From the NCBI GenBank assembly GCA_009701885.1, contig WLJH01000019.1, positions 1 through 64,000 of the forward strand: a stretch of 64,000 nt of DNA. Direction: 5' to 3'. The stretch comes from Actinomycetota bacterium (GTDB lineage: Bacteria > Actinomycetota > Actinomycetes > Propionibacteriales > Nocardioidaceae). The notes under the pieces are model-generated. The model searched no databases and was not told the origin of the DNA. It worked only from the letters and a program-made list of their open reading frames with translations. The position numbers and the translations under genes were made by a program. Below are positions 19,413 through 28,289 of the stretch, one piece after another (the stretch's first letter is position 1; every line of letters starts with the position of its first letter).

Positions 19413-21053
19413 TCAGGCCAGGGCGCGGTCGAGACCCGTGCGGACGGCGGTGTAGGCCGTCAGCTCGGCCTGGACGGGGGCCACGACCAGCTCGGCGGAG
19501 ACCTCCGAGACCGCGGCACGCAGGCGGCCGTCGGCCGCGGCGGCCCGGCTGCGTGCGGTGGCCGAGACCAGCCCGCGGCACAGCAGCGCGAGCAGGACGC
19601 CCAGCACCACCCCACCGCCGAGCAGGAGCAGCGGCAGCGCGACCCCGCCGGCGCGGGGCAGGTCGGAGAGCCCGCCGGACGCGAGGGCGGCCACGCTCCA
19701 GGCGGCGCCACCGAGGGCGGCGAGCACCAGCAGCCACTGGAGCACCCGCACGGCCCCGGCCCAGACGGGCAGCCGGGTGGCGTCGAGGTCGACCCCGCGC
19801 ACGGCGGTGTCGATCCGGTCGCCGACCTCGTCGAGGCGGGCGGTCGAGGCGGCGCGCACGGACTCCGCGAACGGGGTCGCGAGGCCCTGCGAGACGTCGT
19901 CGGCGAGGGCACGGACCTCGGAGTCGATGCGGGCGCGCTGCACCGCGGTCGCCTGCGGCAGCGCGGTGCCCGACCCCCGCAGGGTGCGGGCGTCGGCCCC
20001 CAGGTCGAGCTCGAGCTTCTTGAGCGGGTCGGGGCGCAGCCGGCTGGTCCAGGAGATGAGCGGCCAGCCGGTGGCGCGGCCGGCCCGCCAGCGGGCCGAG
20101 CGCTCCACGGCCTCGACGATCGCAGGCACGCCGGCGGCCTCGGCCAGCGCGGAGTCCAGGGCGGCGACCCGGTCGGTGGACAGGGTCCGCGTGGGTGCGT
20201 CGCCGGCGGCCGCGCGCAGCTCGGCCGCGGCGGCACGCACGTCGGCCTCGATCCGGCCCGCGGTCATCCGCTTGTCGGCGACCCGTCGCCCGATCTCCTC
20301 GCGCAGCGAGTCCAGGCCCAGCCCGTGCCGCGCGGAGATGGGGATGACGGGGACGTCCGGGATGCCGTCGGCGGCCAGCAGGCGGCGTACGTCCTCGACC
20401 ATCGCGTCGCGGCGGTCCTCGGGCACGGTGTCGATGTGGTTGAGCACCACGACCATGACCTCGGAGTGGCTGCGCAGCGGCGCGAGGTAGCGGTCGTGGA
20501 TGGCGGCGTCGGCGTACTTCTGCGGGTCCAGGACCCACACGAACATGTCGGCCAGGGCCACGAGCCGGTCGACCTCGAGGTGGTGGGCGACCTCGGTGGA
20601 GTCGTGGTCGGGAAGGTCGAGCAGCACGACGCCCTCGAGCGCGTTGGACTCCCGACGGGTGTCGAGCATCGAGTCGCGGGTGGTCTGGTGCCGCGGGGGG
20701 ATGCCGAGCCACTCCAGCAGCTCGGCCGCGCCCTCGGTGCCCCAGACGCAGGCGGTCGCCCACGACGTGGTCGGACGGCGTACGCCGACGGCCGAGAGCT
20801 CCAGGCCGGTGAGGGCGTTGAACGTGGAGGACTTGCCCGAGCCGGTCGCGCCGGCGATGCCGACGACCGTGTGGTGGGCCGAGAGCCGCAGCCGGCTGGC
20901 GCCGCGGTCGACGACCGTCGCCGCGCGGTCGACCAGCTCGTCGTCGAGGCGGCCGCGGGCGGCCTCCGTCGCGGTCGCGAGGCCCTCGATGCGGGCACCG
21001 ACGTCGGTGCCCCGGGTGACCAGCTTCCTGGCCCCCTCCAGCAGCGACGTCAT
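19413..21053 (-). CDS. YfjP-family dynamin-like GTPase, membrane-anchored
   Basis: A 546-residue protein with a dynamin-type G domain: P-loop GATGSGKSS at about 67-75, G3 DLPDHDST, and G4-like NHID. A helical middle follows, then two adjacent transmembrane spans near residues 420-485 (VLQWLLVLAALGGAAWSVAALASG and GVALPLLLLGGGVVLGVLLALL). This architecture matches bacterial dynamins such as the Streptomyces DynA/DynB pair, which remodel membranes at division septa. GTGAGGAAG precedes the ATG. An 8-codon upstream ORF overlaps the start. Confidence 0.85.
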   Translation of the reverse strand: MTSLLEGARKLVTRGTDVGARIEGLATATEAARGRLDDELVDRAATVVDRGASRLRLSAHHTVVGIAGATGSGKSSTFNALTGLELSAVGVRRPTTSWATACVWGTEGAAELLEWLGIPPRHQTTRDSMLDTRRESNALEGVVLLDLPDHDSTEVAHHLEVDRLVALADMFVWVLDPQKYADAAIHDRYLAPLRSHSEVMVVVLNHIDTVPEDRRDAMVEDVRRLLAADGIPDVPVIPISARHGLGLDSLREEIGRRVADKRMTAGRIEADVRAAAAELRAAAGDAPTRTLSTDRVAALDSALAEAAGVPAIVEAVERSARWRAGRATGWPLISWTSRLRPDPLKKLELDLGADARTLRGSGTALPQATAVQRARIDSEVRALADDVSQGLATPFAESVRAASTARLDEVGDRIDTAVRGVDLDATRLPVWAGAVRVLQWLLVLAALGGAAWSVAALASGGLSDLPRAGGVALPLLLLGGGVVLGVLLALLCRGLVSATARSRAAAADGRLRAAVSEVSAELVVAPVQAELTAYTAVRTGLDRALA

Positions 21054-21076
21054 CGCTTCCTCACCGTCTCGGACAT
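21050..21076 (-). other. Possible 8-codon upstream ORF (MSETVRKR) overlapping the YfjP-GTPase start
   Basis: An ATG at 21076 opens a frame whose TGA overlaps the GTPase ATG (ATGA). TAGGGT lies 10 nt upstream of it, and the GTPase Shine-Dalgarno falls inside it. It may be a chance frame. Confidence 0.3.
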
Positions 21077-21155
21077 GGTGCCGCCCACCCTAGGGGGTCG
21101 GGACGAGGCGCGTGACATCACCTCGACCACTCTCGGACCCACCTCGTCGCCCGGC

Positions 21156-22904
21156 TCAGTGCTCGCGCTGCGCGCTGGAGAACCGGACGTCGTCGACGCG
21201 GCGGGCAGCGGCTCGCAGCTGCTCGGGGACCTCCGGGGAGAGCCCGAGCCCGTCGACCAGCGCGGTCCAGCGCGCCTGCTCGGTGGCCATCAGCCCGGTG
21301 ACCCGCTCCTCGAGCATCAGCCGGGCACGCTCGGCCATCCCGCGCACGGCCTGGTCGCCGAAGACCGCCTCGAGCAGCTTCTGGCCCAGTGCGGCCGAGC
21401 CGCCGGCGATGCCGGCCTCGGCGCCGGTGAGACCGGCGGTGTGGGAGAAGACCACGACCATGAGCGCCACCGAGAGCCCGTTGACGCCGAGCGCGAGGAA
21501 GCGCGCCGTGGTGCGCTTGCCCTCCCCCTCGGCGCGGACCATGTCGAGCACGTCGGTCTGCCACTCGCGCACGGCCCGCTCGGCGCGGCGCCGCAGGTCG
21601 CGCGAGGCGCGGCCCAGCTCCGGTCCCCCGGCGGCGAGCAGGGCCGCGCCGGCGGCCTGCTGCTTCCACGCGCGCTCCGCCGCCTCTGCCGCCTGCTCGG
21701 CGTGCTCGAGCACCAGCAGCTCCAGGCCCGACTCGACCGCCACGGTGACCCGCTCGGCCTGCTGGGGCTTGCCCTTCACCGCGCCGACGACCCGGTCGCG
21801 CAGCCAACCGACCTTGGTCTCCAGCGAGCGCAGCAGCTCGCCGGTGCCGACGAACTCCTGCCAGCGCGCCAGGATCTCGCCGCGCATCAGGGTGCCGTCG
21901 GCGGTGGCGACCAGGGCGCGGTCGAGGGCGTCGGAGTAGGCCTGGTCGCTGAGCCGGCGCAGGTGCTCGGCGGCGTCCACCTGGGCGGCCGCCGCGTCGG
22001 CGACCGGGTGGACGTGGTGGGTCAGGGAGCGGATCGCGCCGTCGAGGGTCTGGCGCACCACCGCGCCACGGGCTCCGGAGTCCGCTGCCAGCGAGTCGAG
22101 CCAACCCCGGACCTCGGCCACGTGGGCCGGCGGGAGCAGCCCCTCCTCGTCGACGCTGCCCTCGTGGACCACGAACAGCGGGGAGTCCTTCAGCCCGCGG
22201 GCCGCCAGCATCCGTGCGAGGTGCGTGGCGACGGTCTGCACGGCCTCGGGGGCGGTGCGGTCGAGCACGATCGCCACGGCCGTCGAGCGGTCGGCCGCCT
22301 GCTTGAGGAAGGTCCACGGCACCTGGTCGGCGTACCTCGCGGCCGAGGTGACGAACAGCCACATGTCGCCCGCGGCCAGCAGCTGCGCGGCCAGGGCGCG
22401 GTTGCGCTCGTCCACGGAGTCGACGTCGGGAGCGTCCAGCACCGCCAGGCCCTGGGGCACCGACTCCGTGGCCACCAGCTGGAGGCAGTCGGGGTCGTCG
22501 GTGCTGTGGTCGACCCGGCGCAGGTCGGGCAGCAACCGGTCCTGGCCGAACCAGTGGCCGTCGTCCGGGTGGTGCACCAGCACGGGCGAGCGCGTGGTCG
22601 GCCGCAGGACGCCGGAGGCGGTGACGCGGTGGCCGACCAGGGAGTTGACCAGGGTCGACTTGCCGGCGCCGGTCGAGCCGCCGACGACGGCCAGCAGCGG
22701 CGCGTCGACGGTCATGACGCGCGGGATGACGTAGTCCTCGAGCTGGTCGACCATCTCGCGGTGGGAGGCGCGGACCGCCTCGACGCCGGGCAGGTCCAGC
22801 GGCAGCGCGACCGCCTGCAGGGCGCCGCGCAGGCGCACCAGGGCGGTGATCATCTGCGCGTCGCCGGCACCGACGTCGGTCGCGGCCTCGTGCCGGGCAC
22901 TCAC
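21156..22904 (-). CDS. Dynamin family GTPase, second member of the tandem pair
   Basis: A 582-residue dynamin-like protein. The G domain has the P-loop VVGGSTGAGKST, G3 VLDAPDVDS and a G4-like ALVLDRTAP-type position. A long helical stalk region follows, with a hydrophobic membrane segment near residues 485-525 (LALGVNGLSVALMVVVFSHTAG, then AGIAGGSAALG). The GTG start at 22904 overlaps the TGA of the PrsW gene (GTGA). Tandem, non-identical dynamins usually work as heteromers; the YfjP gene follows after about 100 nt. Confidence 0.85.
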   Translation of the reverse strand: MSARHEAATDVGAGDAQMITALVRLRGALQAVALPLDLPGVEAVRASHREMVDQLEDYVIPRVMTVDAPLLAVVGGSTGAGKSTLVNSLVGHRVTASGVLRPTTRSPVLVHHPDDGHWFGQDRLLPDLRRVDHSTDDPDCLQLVATESVPQGLAVLDAPDVDSVDERNRALAAQLLAAGDMWLFVTSAARYADQVPWTFLKQAADRSTAVAIVLDRTAPEAVQTVATHLARMLAARGLKDSPLFVVHEGSVDEEGLLPPAHVAEVRGWLDSLAADSGARGAVVRQTLDGAIRSLTHHVHPVADAAAAQVDAAEHLRRLSDQAYSDALDRALVATADGTLMRGEILARWQEFVGTGELLRSLETKVGWLRDRVVGAVKGKPQQAERVTVAVESGLELLVLEHAEQAAEAAERAWKQQAAGAALLAAGGPELGRASRDLRRRAERAVREWQTDVLDMVRAEGEGKRTTARFLALGVNGLSVALMVVVFSHTAGLTGAEAGIAGGSAALGQKLLEAVFGDQAVRGMAERARLMLEERVTGLMATEQARWTALVDGLGLSPEVPEQLRAAARRVDDVRFSSAQREH

Positions 22905-24034
22905 TGGGCGCTCATGCGGGTCGGGACCACCTGTCCGGGGAAAGCGATGGAGGGGCGTACGGCGCGGATCAGGACCACGTGGTCGTAGCCGCGCACGGCG
23001 AAGTCTGGCGGCGGGGTGCCGCGCAGGTAGCGATGATGCAGGAAACCCAGCTCGACCGCTGCCTGTTGGTAGACCCGCATCGCCTGCTCGCCCTCCGGGC
23101 CGCCGTGGCGGCGGGCGAAGGCCCGGGCCGTGCGCCGGGCCCGCAGGTCCACGACCCAGGCGATGTCGGTGGCCGGGAGCAGCCCGCGGTGGGCGGCGTC
23201 GCCCAGCGCGTTGACCAGCATCCGCTGCTCGTAGCGGCGCGCCCACAGGGCCAGCGCCAGCATGCCGGCCAGGGCCGGGACCATGAGCACGACGTAGACG
23301 ACCACGAAGCCGCCGAAGCCGATGAAGGCCGAGCCGTTCCAGAGTGCGTGGGTGACCACCGCGAGGACGTAGCCGCCCAGGGGCGCCAGCCAGCGCACCG
23401 CGCCGGACCGGCTCCCCACGGCGATGCCGACCCCGACGCCGATGAAGGTCGTGAAGAGGGGGTGGGCGAAGGGGCTGACCAGGCAGCGCAGCACGAAGGT
23501 CGTGGTGAGCGCCTCGGTGCCGCCCGGGCCCATGCCGTCGGTGCCGTTGTAGGCGGCGGCGAGGTAGAGGATGTTCTCGACGAAGGCGAAGCCGATCCCG
23601 ACCATGCCGGCGTAGACGATGCCGTCGAGGATGCCGTCGAGCTCCGCTCGGCGCAGCCACAGCAGCAGCACCAGGAAGGCACCCTTGCTCGCCTCCTCGG
23701 TGACGGGCGCGACCACCGCGAGGCTCGCGGCCTCGGTGAAGCCGACGAACAGGCCGCCGATGCCCTGCACCAGCAGGGCTCCCGCGGTCGCCACGAAGCC
23801 GCCCCAGAGCAGCCCGAGCGCCAGCAGCGAGCGGGGCTCGGGCTCGTAGCGGTCCAGCCAGAGGTAGCAGCCCACGAGCGGCCCGACCGGCAGCGCGGCC
23901 AGCACGGTCGCCAGCAGCAGCGAGGACGGCGCGCCCGACAGGGCCAGCACCAGGAGCATCGGCAGCGCACCGAGGGCGACGAGCACGGTCACCACCACGG
24001 TGAACGCGACACCCTCACGGCGGGACCTGACCAT
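22901..24034 (-). CDS. PrsW family intramembrane metalloprotease
   Basis: A 377-residue polytopic protein with about eight hydrophobic spans. It carries the conserved Glu-rich motif PVTEEASKGAFL, the FVENILYL motif and the membrane His motifs SPFAHPLFT and VVTHALWNG that define PrsW/Rce1-type glutamic or metallo intramembrane proteases. The family cleaves membrane proteins, for example anti-sigma factors. A soluble C-terminal tail of about 100 residues is present. The ATG at 24034 (MVRSRREG) begins just before the first span. The stop overlaps the dynamin start, suggesting a membrane-homeostasis operon. Confidence 0.88.
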   Translation of the reverse strand: MVRSRREGVAFTVVVTVLVALGALPMLLVLALSGAPSSLLLATVLAALPVGPLVGCYLWLDRYEPEPRSLLALGLLWGGFVATAGALLVQGIGGLFVGFTEAASLAVVAPVTEEASKGAFLVLLLWLRRAELDGILDGIVYAGMVGIGFAFVENILYLAAAYNGTDGMGPGGTEALTTTFVLRCLVSPFAHPLFTTFIGVGVGIAVGSRSGAVRWLAPLGGYVLAVVTHALWNGSAFIGFGGFVVVYVVLMVPALAGMLALALWARRYEQRMLVNALGDAAHRGLLPATDIAWVVDLRARRTARAFARRHGGPEGEQAMRVYQQAAVELGFLHHRYLRGTPPPDFAVRGYDHVVLIRAVRPSIAFPGQVVPTRMSAQ

Positions 24035-24183
24035 GCGCACGAGCCTATCGGCCGAGGGCGCGCCGACCTCCCTGCGGCTCGCGGCGAGGGGCGGTCGGGG
24101 TCCGAGACGGCCGCACGACCGACCGGCCGCGGCACCGGCCGCGGCGCGGGGTCGGCCCGGGTCGGCCCGGGTCGACACCGTCG

Positions 24184-24189
24184 TACAGT
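24184..24189 (+). promoter_or_regulatory. -10 hexamer TACAGT for the M24 peptidase gene
   Basis: Seven-nt spacer to the ATG. Confidence 0.5.
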
Positions 24190-24196
24190 GACCGGC

Positions 24197-25642
24197 ATGA
24201 GCGAGGAGAGCACCCCGGGCACCGCCGAGCAGAGCGCGCAGCAGCACGCAGAGCCGCGCACCGAGTCGCACGACCCCGCGGTCCCGGAGGCCTACGCCGC
24301 CTTCATGCGCACCGGCTGGGGCGACCGCGAGCTCGACCTGCCGCGCCACCCCGTGGCCGACCACGCCGCCCGCCGCCGTGCCGCCCTCTCCGAGGCCTTC
24401 CCCGGCGAACGGCTCGTGCTCCCCGCCGGCACCTACAAGGTGCGCAGCAACGACACCGACTACCGCTTCCGCGCCGACACCGCGCACGCCTACTTCTGCG
24501 GCAACCTCACCTCCGACGCGGTGCTGGTCGTCGAGGACGGCGAGGGCGTGCTCTACGCCCGGCCGCGCTCGTCGCGCGACACCGACGAGTTCTTCCGCGA
24601 CCGGCAGTACGGCGAGCTGTGGGCCGGGCGCCGGCCCTCGCTGAAGGAGATCTCTGACTCCCTCGGCCTCGAGGTGCGCCACGTCGACGAGCTGGCCGGC
24701 CGCCTCGACGGTGGCGCGAAGACCCGCGTGCACCGCGGCGTCTCCGCCGCCGTGGACGGCCTCGTCGCCGGCGACACCGCCCGCGACGACGAGCTCGCCC
24801 GCGTCGCCTCCGAGCTGCGCCTGGTCAAGGACGACTGGGAGGTCGCCGAGCTGCAGGCCGCCTGCGACGCCACCACCCTGGGCTTCGAGGACTCCGTCGC
24901 CGACTGGGAGAACGTCCTGCGCCACGGCGAGCGGTGGCTGGAGGGCACCTTCTTCCGCCGCGCCCGCACGATGGGCAACGACATCGGCTACGACTCCATC
25001 GTCGGCGGCGGCCGGCACGCCACGACCCTGCACTGGATCGAGAACTCGGGTCCGATCACCCCCGGCGAGCTGGTGCTGCTCGACATGGGCGTGGAGGGTC
25101 ACAACCTCTACACCGCCGACGTCACCCGCACCCTGCCGGTCGACGGCACCTTCACCCCGCTGCAGCGCGAGCTCTACGAGCTGGTGCTGGCCGCGCAGGA
25201 GGCCGGCATCGAGGCGGTCCGTCCGGGTGCTGAGTTCCAGGCCCCGCACATGGCCGCGATGACGGTGCTCGCGCACGGCCTCGCCGACTTGGGGCTGCTC
25301 CCGGTCAGCGCCGAGGAGTCCCTGGCGCCCGACAACAAGACCTACGCGCGCTGGACCCTGCACGGCACCAGCCACATGCTCGGCATGGACGTGCACGACT
25401 GCGGTCGCGCGGCCCCCGAGGCCTACGCCAAGGGCACGCTGGCCGAGGGCATGGTGCTCACCGTCGAGCCGGGCCTGTACTTCCAGCAAGACGACCTGCT
25501 CGTCCCCGAGGAGCTGCGCGGCATCGGCATCCGGATCGAGGACGACATCCTCGTCACGGCCGACGGCTGGCGGAACCTCTCCGCCGCGCTCCCCCGCGCC
25601 GCCGACGACGTGGAGCAGTGGATGGCGGCGCGCACGCGCTGA
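24197..25642 (+). CDS. pepP: Xaa-Pro aminopeptidase (M24B, aminopeptidase P)
   Basis: A 481-residue cytoplasmic enzyme that removes N-terminal residues preceding proline. After a Gln/Glu-rich leader, an N-terminal creatinase-like domain (about 60-230) precedes the pita-bread domain. Dinuclear metal ligands are visible: Asp in LLDMGVEGHNLYTADVTRT, His in GTSHMLGMDVHD, Glu in TVEPGLY and Glu in IRIEDDILV. The ATG at 24197 is taken because everything upstream lies across the divergent promoter region of the PrsW gene. Confidence 0.93.
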   Translation: MSEESTPGTAEQSAQQHAEPRTESHDPAVPEAYAAFMRTGWGDRELDLPRHPVADHAARRRAALSEAFPGERLVLPAGTYKVRSNDTDYRFRADTAHAYFCGNLTSDAVLVVEDGEGVLYARPRSSRDTDEFFRDRQYGELWAGRRPSLKEISDSLGLEVRHVDELAGRLDGGAKTRVHRGVSAAVDGLVAGDTARDDELARVASELRLVKDDWEVAELQAACDATTLGFEDSVADWENVLRHGERWLEGTFFRRARTMGNDIGYDSIVGGGRHATTLHWIENSGPITPGELVLLDMGVEGHNLYTADVTRTLPVDGTFTPLQRELYELVLAAQEAGIEAVRPGAEFQAPHMAAMTVLAHGLADLGLLPVSAEESLAPDNKTYARWTLHGTSHMLGMDVHDCGRAAPEAYAKGTLAEGMVLTVEPGLYFQQDDLLVPEELRGIGIRIEDDILVTADGWRNLSAALPRAADDVEQWMAARTR

Positions 25643-25666
25643 GCGTCGTACGCCGGGAGGGGCGGG

Positions 25667-26977
25667 TCAGGCCGTCGGCAGGTCGATCCAGAAGGCCGAC
25701 CCGCGCCCGGGCACCGACTCGGCTCCGATCGAGCCCCCGTCGCGCTCGGCGACGGTGCGCGCGAGCGGCAGGCCGAGCCCGGTGCCGGGGACGTCGGGGT
25801 GGAAGCGGACGAAGGGCTCGAAGGCCTCGCGCAGCTGCTCGGCGTCGAGGCCCAGGCCGGTGTCGCGCACGACCAGGCGCAGCCGCGCCTCGCCGCCCTC
25901 GCCGACCATCGGTTCGGCGCCCACCTCGACGCTGCCGCCGGGGCGGTTGTGCACGACGGCGTTGCCCACCAGGTTGGCCAGCACCTGCCGCAGCCCGGCG
26001 GGACGGGCGAGCGCCGCCAGCCCGTCCGGCACCGTGCTGGTCAGCGTCACACCGGCGCGGGCCGCGGGGACCCGGTGCCAGTGCAGGACGTCGGCGACGG
26101 CGCCGGCCACGTCGACCGGGACGCGGTTGTCCTCGCTGCCGAGCACCCGGGCGGTGCCGAGGAGGTCCTCGACGACGGCCAGGAGGTGCTCGGCCGCGGC
26201 CAGGACCTGACCGGCATCGCGGGCCACCCCGGCGGCGAAGTCGCCCGGCGGCTGCTGCTCAGCCTCGTCGGCCAGCAGCTCGGCGTACCCGATGATCGTG
26301 GAGACCGGCGTGCGCAGCTCGTGGCTCACGGTCGCGACCAGCTGCTGCTGACGGGTGTGGGCCCGCTCGCCCACGGCCACCGCGTCGAGCAGCAGCCGCT
26401 GGTCGTGCTGGTGCCCCAGCAGGGCCGACAGTGCCGCGACGACCATCCGGTAGTCGGCCAGGAGCCCGTCGGACCAGGGGCCGGGGGTGCTGCGGGCGAG
26501 GGAGAACGAGCCGTACATCACCTCGCCGCGCTGCAGCGCGCACGTCACCAGCGCGGCGGTGCCGCACGCCTTGAGCTCCTCGCGGTCGCGTGCACCGGCG
26601 ACGGGGAGCCGGTCACGGTCGGGGACGGCGACGATCTCGTCGCGCGCCCACTGGGAGACGTAGGGCATCGTCAGCGCGCCCTCGGGGCCCTCCCCGCCGG
26701 GAGCGGACCGGCACGGCGAGCCGGGCACCAGCCACTCGCGCAGCCAGACCCGGTCGCCCAACCGGGCCCACCCGGTCTGGTCGTCGGGCGGGGTGAGCGT
26801 GAGCGCGAGCACCACCATCTCGACCTCGTCGGAGGCGAGGAAGTGCTGGGCGACGAGCTCGCAGGCGGCCGCGACCGGGTCGCGGAAGGACAGGATCCGC
26901 CGGACGAGAGCGGCCGCCGACGCGGAGACGGGTCCCTCGTCGAGCTGCTGGAGGCCCTCAGGCGGTGCGGCGGTCAC
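25667..26977 (-). CDS. Soluble sensor histidine kinase with GAF-like input domain
   Basis: A 436-residue cytoplasmic histidine kinase without membrane spans. Residues about 20-195 form a GAF-like sensor. The DHp helix carries His219 in ATVSHELRTPVSTIIGYAELL. The ATPase domain has NLVGNAVVHN, DTGLGL and GTGLGLPLA. The GTG start at 26977 lies one nt after the P450 stop and is served by GAGGAG in the last P450 codons, so it is co-translated with the P450. It presumably phosphorylates the REC-only regulator upstream in the same cluster; the signal sensed is unknown. Confidence 0.9.
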   Translation of the reverse strand: MTAAPPEGLQQLDEGPVSASAAALVRRILSFRDPVAAACELVAQHFLASDEVEMVVLALTLTPPDDQTGWARLGDRVWLREWLVPGSPCRSAPGGEGPEGALTMPYVSQWARDEIVAVPDRDRLPVAGARDREELKACGTAALVTCALQRGEVMYGSFSLARSTPGPWSDGLLADYRMVVAALSALLGHQHDQRLLLDAVAVGERAHTRQQQLVATVSHELRTPVSTIIGYAELLADEAEQQPPGDFAAGVARDAGQVLAAAEHLLAVVEDLLGTARVLGSEDNRVPVDVAGAVADVLHWHRVPAARAGVTLTSTVPDGLAALARPAGLRQVLANLVGNAVVHNRPGGSVEVGAEPMVGEGGEARLRLVVRDTGLGLDAEQLREAFEPFVRFHPDVPGTGLGLPLARTVAERDGGSIGAESVPGRGSAFWIDLPTA

Positions 26978-26978
26978 G

Positions 26979-28109
26979 TCACTCCTCGACTGGCGATGGG
27001 CCCGGGAGGCAGCGCAGGCGCGCCGGCGACGGGAAGATGCCCCTAGTCTGGTCGATCCGTGCCGGTGTCACGAGAGTGACACGCCGCCCGAGGGCCCACC
27101 GTGCGAGCGCCGTGAGCTGGGCCAGGCCCAGGCTCCGCCCCGGGCAGGCGTGCGGTCCGGCCCCGAACGGCAGCCACGCCCCCGGCCGTACGTCGGTGCC
27201 GGACCATCGCGCCGGGTCGAACTCCTCCGGGTGGCTGGTGCCGGGCGGGACGTGTGCGTCGTCGAGGCCCAGCAGCAGCGGGCTCACCAGGACGACCGCG
27301 TGCGCCGGGACCCGGCCCTCACCCACCGTGACGTCGCGGGTGGTCATCCGGGCGCTGACCCAGGTCGGCGGCCGCAGGCGCAGCACCTCCCAGGCGACCT
27401 CGGCGGCGAGGCCGTGCTCGCGGGCGAGCTCGGCGGCCTCCGGGTGCTCGGCGAGCAGGACCAGCAGCCAGGCACCGGCGGCGATCGGGACCTGGACCCC
27501 GGCCGCCAGTTCCACCGCGGCGACCGGCGGCCTCTCCACGTGGAGGTCGGCGAGCGCCCCCTCGAGCCCCTGGCGCGCGCGGCGTTCCGCGCGCCGGACC
27601 CGGCTCCAGCGCGCGGGCGGCCGGTCGGCGGCGATCACCGGGCCGAGGGAGTCGACCCAGGCCAGGACCAGCTCGGCGACCCGGTCCCGGTCGCGGGTGG
27701 CGAGCGGCCCCAGGACCGCGTCGGTCGTGGAGCGTGCGACCGGTGCGCGCAGCACCGTCATCGCCTCGGCCTCGGCCCCGCCCTCCCAGGCGGCGCACGC
27801 GAGGGCGAGCTCGGACCCGAAGGTGGCCAGGCCGCGGGCGACCTGGTCGGGACGCAGGCGCGGCAGCACCGGCTGGGCGCCCGTGGTGGCACGGCGCGAG
27901 ACGTCGACGGGGAAGACGAAGGAGTCGGTGTCGGTGAGGACGCGCCGGGTGTCGGCGTTCGTCGTCACGAGGTGCGGCCCGTGGGGGCCGAGGAGGACGG
28001 GACCGGGTCGGCCGCGCGCAGCCAGGACGGCACCGAGGCGCCCGAGCGCCCGGGTGTCGCCTACGGCATCACCTGCGGTGTCGACCGGCCTCAGGGGCCG
28101 GGGCGCCAC
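26979..28109 (-). CDS. Non-canonical cytochrome P450
   Basis: A short P450 of 376 residues. The heme loop is intact (FGAGPHACPGR, Cys322), as is the K-helix ExxR (241-244, EVLR) with a downstream PEEFDPARW meander. The I-helix, however, reads AAGVQVPIAAGAW at about 202-214, where the usual acid-alcohol pair (AGxE/DTT) is replaced by Gln-Val-Pro. Proton delivery must therefore differ, as in atypical P450s that couple radicals or use the substrate. The GTG start lies inside the preceding 24-codon ORF (19-nt overlap), with no Shine-Dalgarno of its own. No ferredoxin gene is adjacent. The substrate is unknown. Confidence 0.88.
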   Translation of the reverse strand: MAPRPLRPVDTAGDAVGDTRALGRLGAVLAARGRPGPVLLGPHGPHLVTTNADTRRVLTDTDSFVFPVDVSRRATTGAQPVLPRLRPDQVARGLATFGSELALACAAWEGGAEAEAMTVLRAPVARSTTDAVLGPLATRDRDRVAELVLAWVDSLGPVIAADRPPARWSRVRRAERRARQGLEGALADLHVERPPVAAVELAAGVQVPIAAGAWLLVLLAEHPEAAELAREHGLAAEVAWEVLRLRPPTWVSARMTTRDVTVGEGRVPAHAVVLVSPLLLGLDDAHVPPGTSHPEEFDPARWSGTDVRPGAWLPFGAGPHACPGRSLGLAQLTALARWALGRRVTLVTPARIDQTRGIFPSPARLRCLPGPSPVEE

Positions 28110-28165
28110 GCGTAGACAGCAGTGAGCTGACGGGCGGCGCGACGTGCGCGGAGCTTCGCGATCAT
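28091..28165 (-). CDS. 24-codon micro-ORF upstream of and overlapping the P450; candidate RiPP precursor or leader peptide
   Basis: An ATG at 28165 with a strong Shine-Dalgarno (GGGGAGGA, 9 nt spacing) opens a 24-residue frame. It begins MIAKLRARRA, very basic, and ends AVYAWRPGP, aromatic. Its TGA lies 19 nt inside the P450 gene, so P450 translation appears to depend on it. A basic leader and a C-terminal Tyr-x-Trp directly before a P450 is the pattern of P450-crosslinked RiPPs such as the biarylitide-like families. A purely regulatory leader peptide is the alternative. It is too short for normal gene callers. Confidence 0.55.
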   Translation of the reverse strand: MIAKLRARRAARQLTAVYAWRPGP

Positions 28166-28230
28166 GTGTGTACTTCCTCCCCTGTGAGTGCCGGGGCCGC
28201 AGACGTCGGACCCGGGCCGGAGACCCTCCT

Positions 28231-28260
28231 GTACCCCGGTGACGGGACAGTATCCCGGTG
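28231..28260. promoter_or_regulatory. Direct repeat GTACCCCGGTG / GTATCCCGGTG upstream of the P450 unit
   Basis: Two 11-mers (28231-28241 and 28250-28260, one mismatch) sit 19 nt apart in the 124-nt gap before the micro-ORF. A 10/11 match, GGACCCCGGTG, recurs at 28301 in the 3' end of the regulator gene. They could be an activator or repressor site, since 19 nt is near two helical turns. Confidence 0.4.
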
Positions 28261-28289
28261 GTCCAGACCGCCGCAGGCGATACGTCCGA

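Noticed and set aside
22901..25489. 862-residue minus-strand frame containing the PrsW gene
   Set aside because: Sequence beyond 24034 is the antisense of the M24 peptidase; the PrsW domain starts at 24034.
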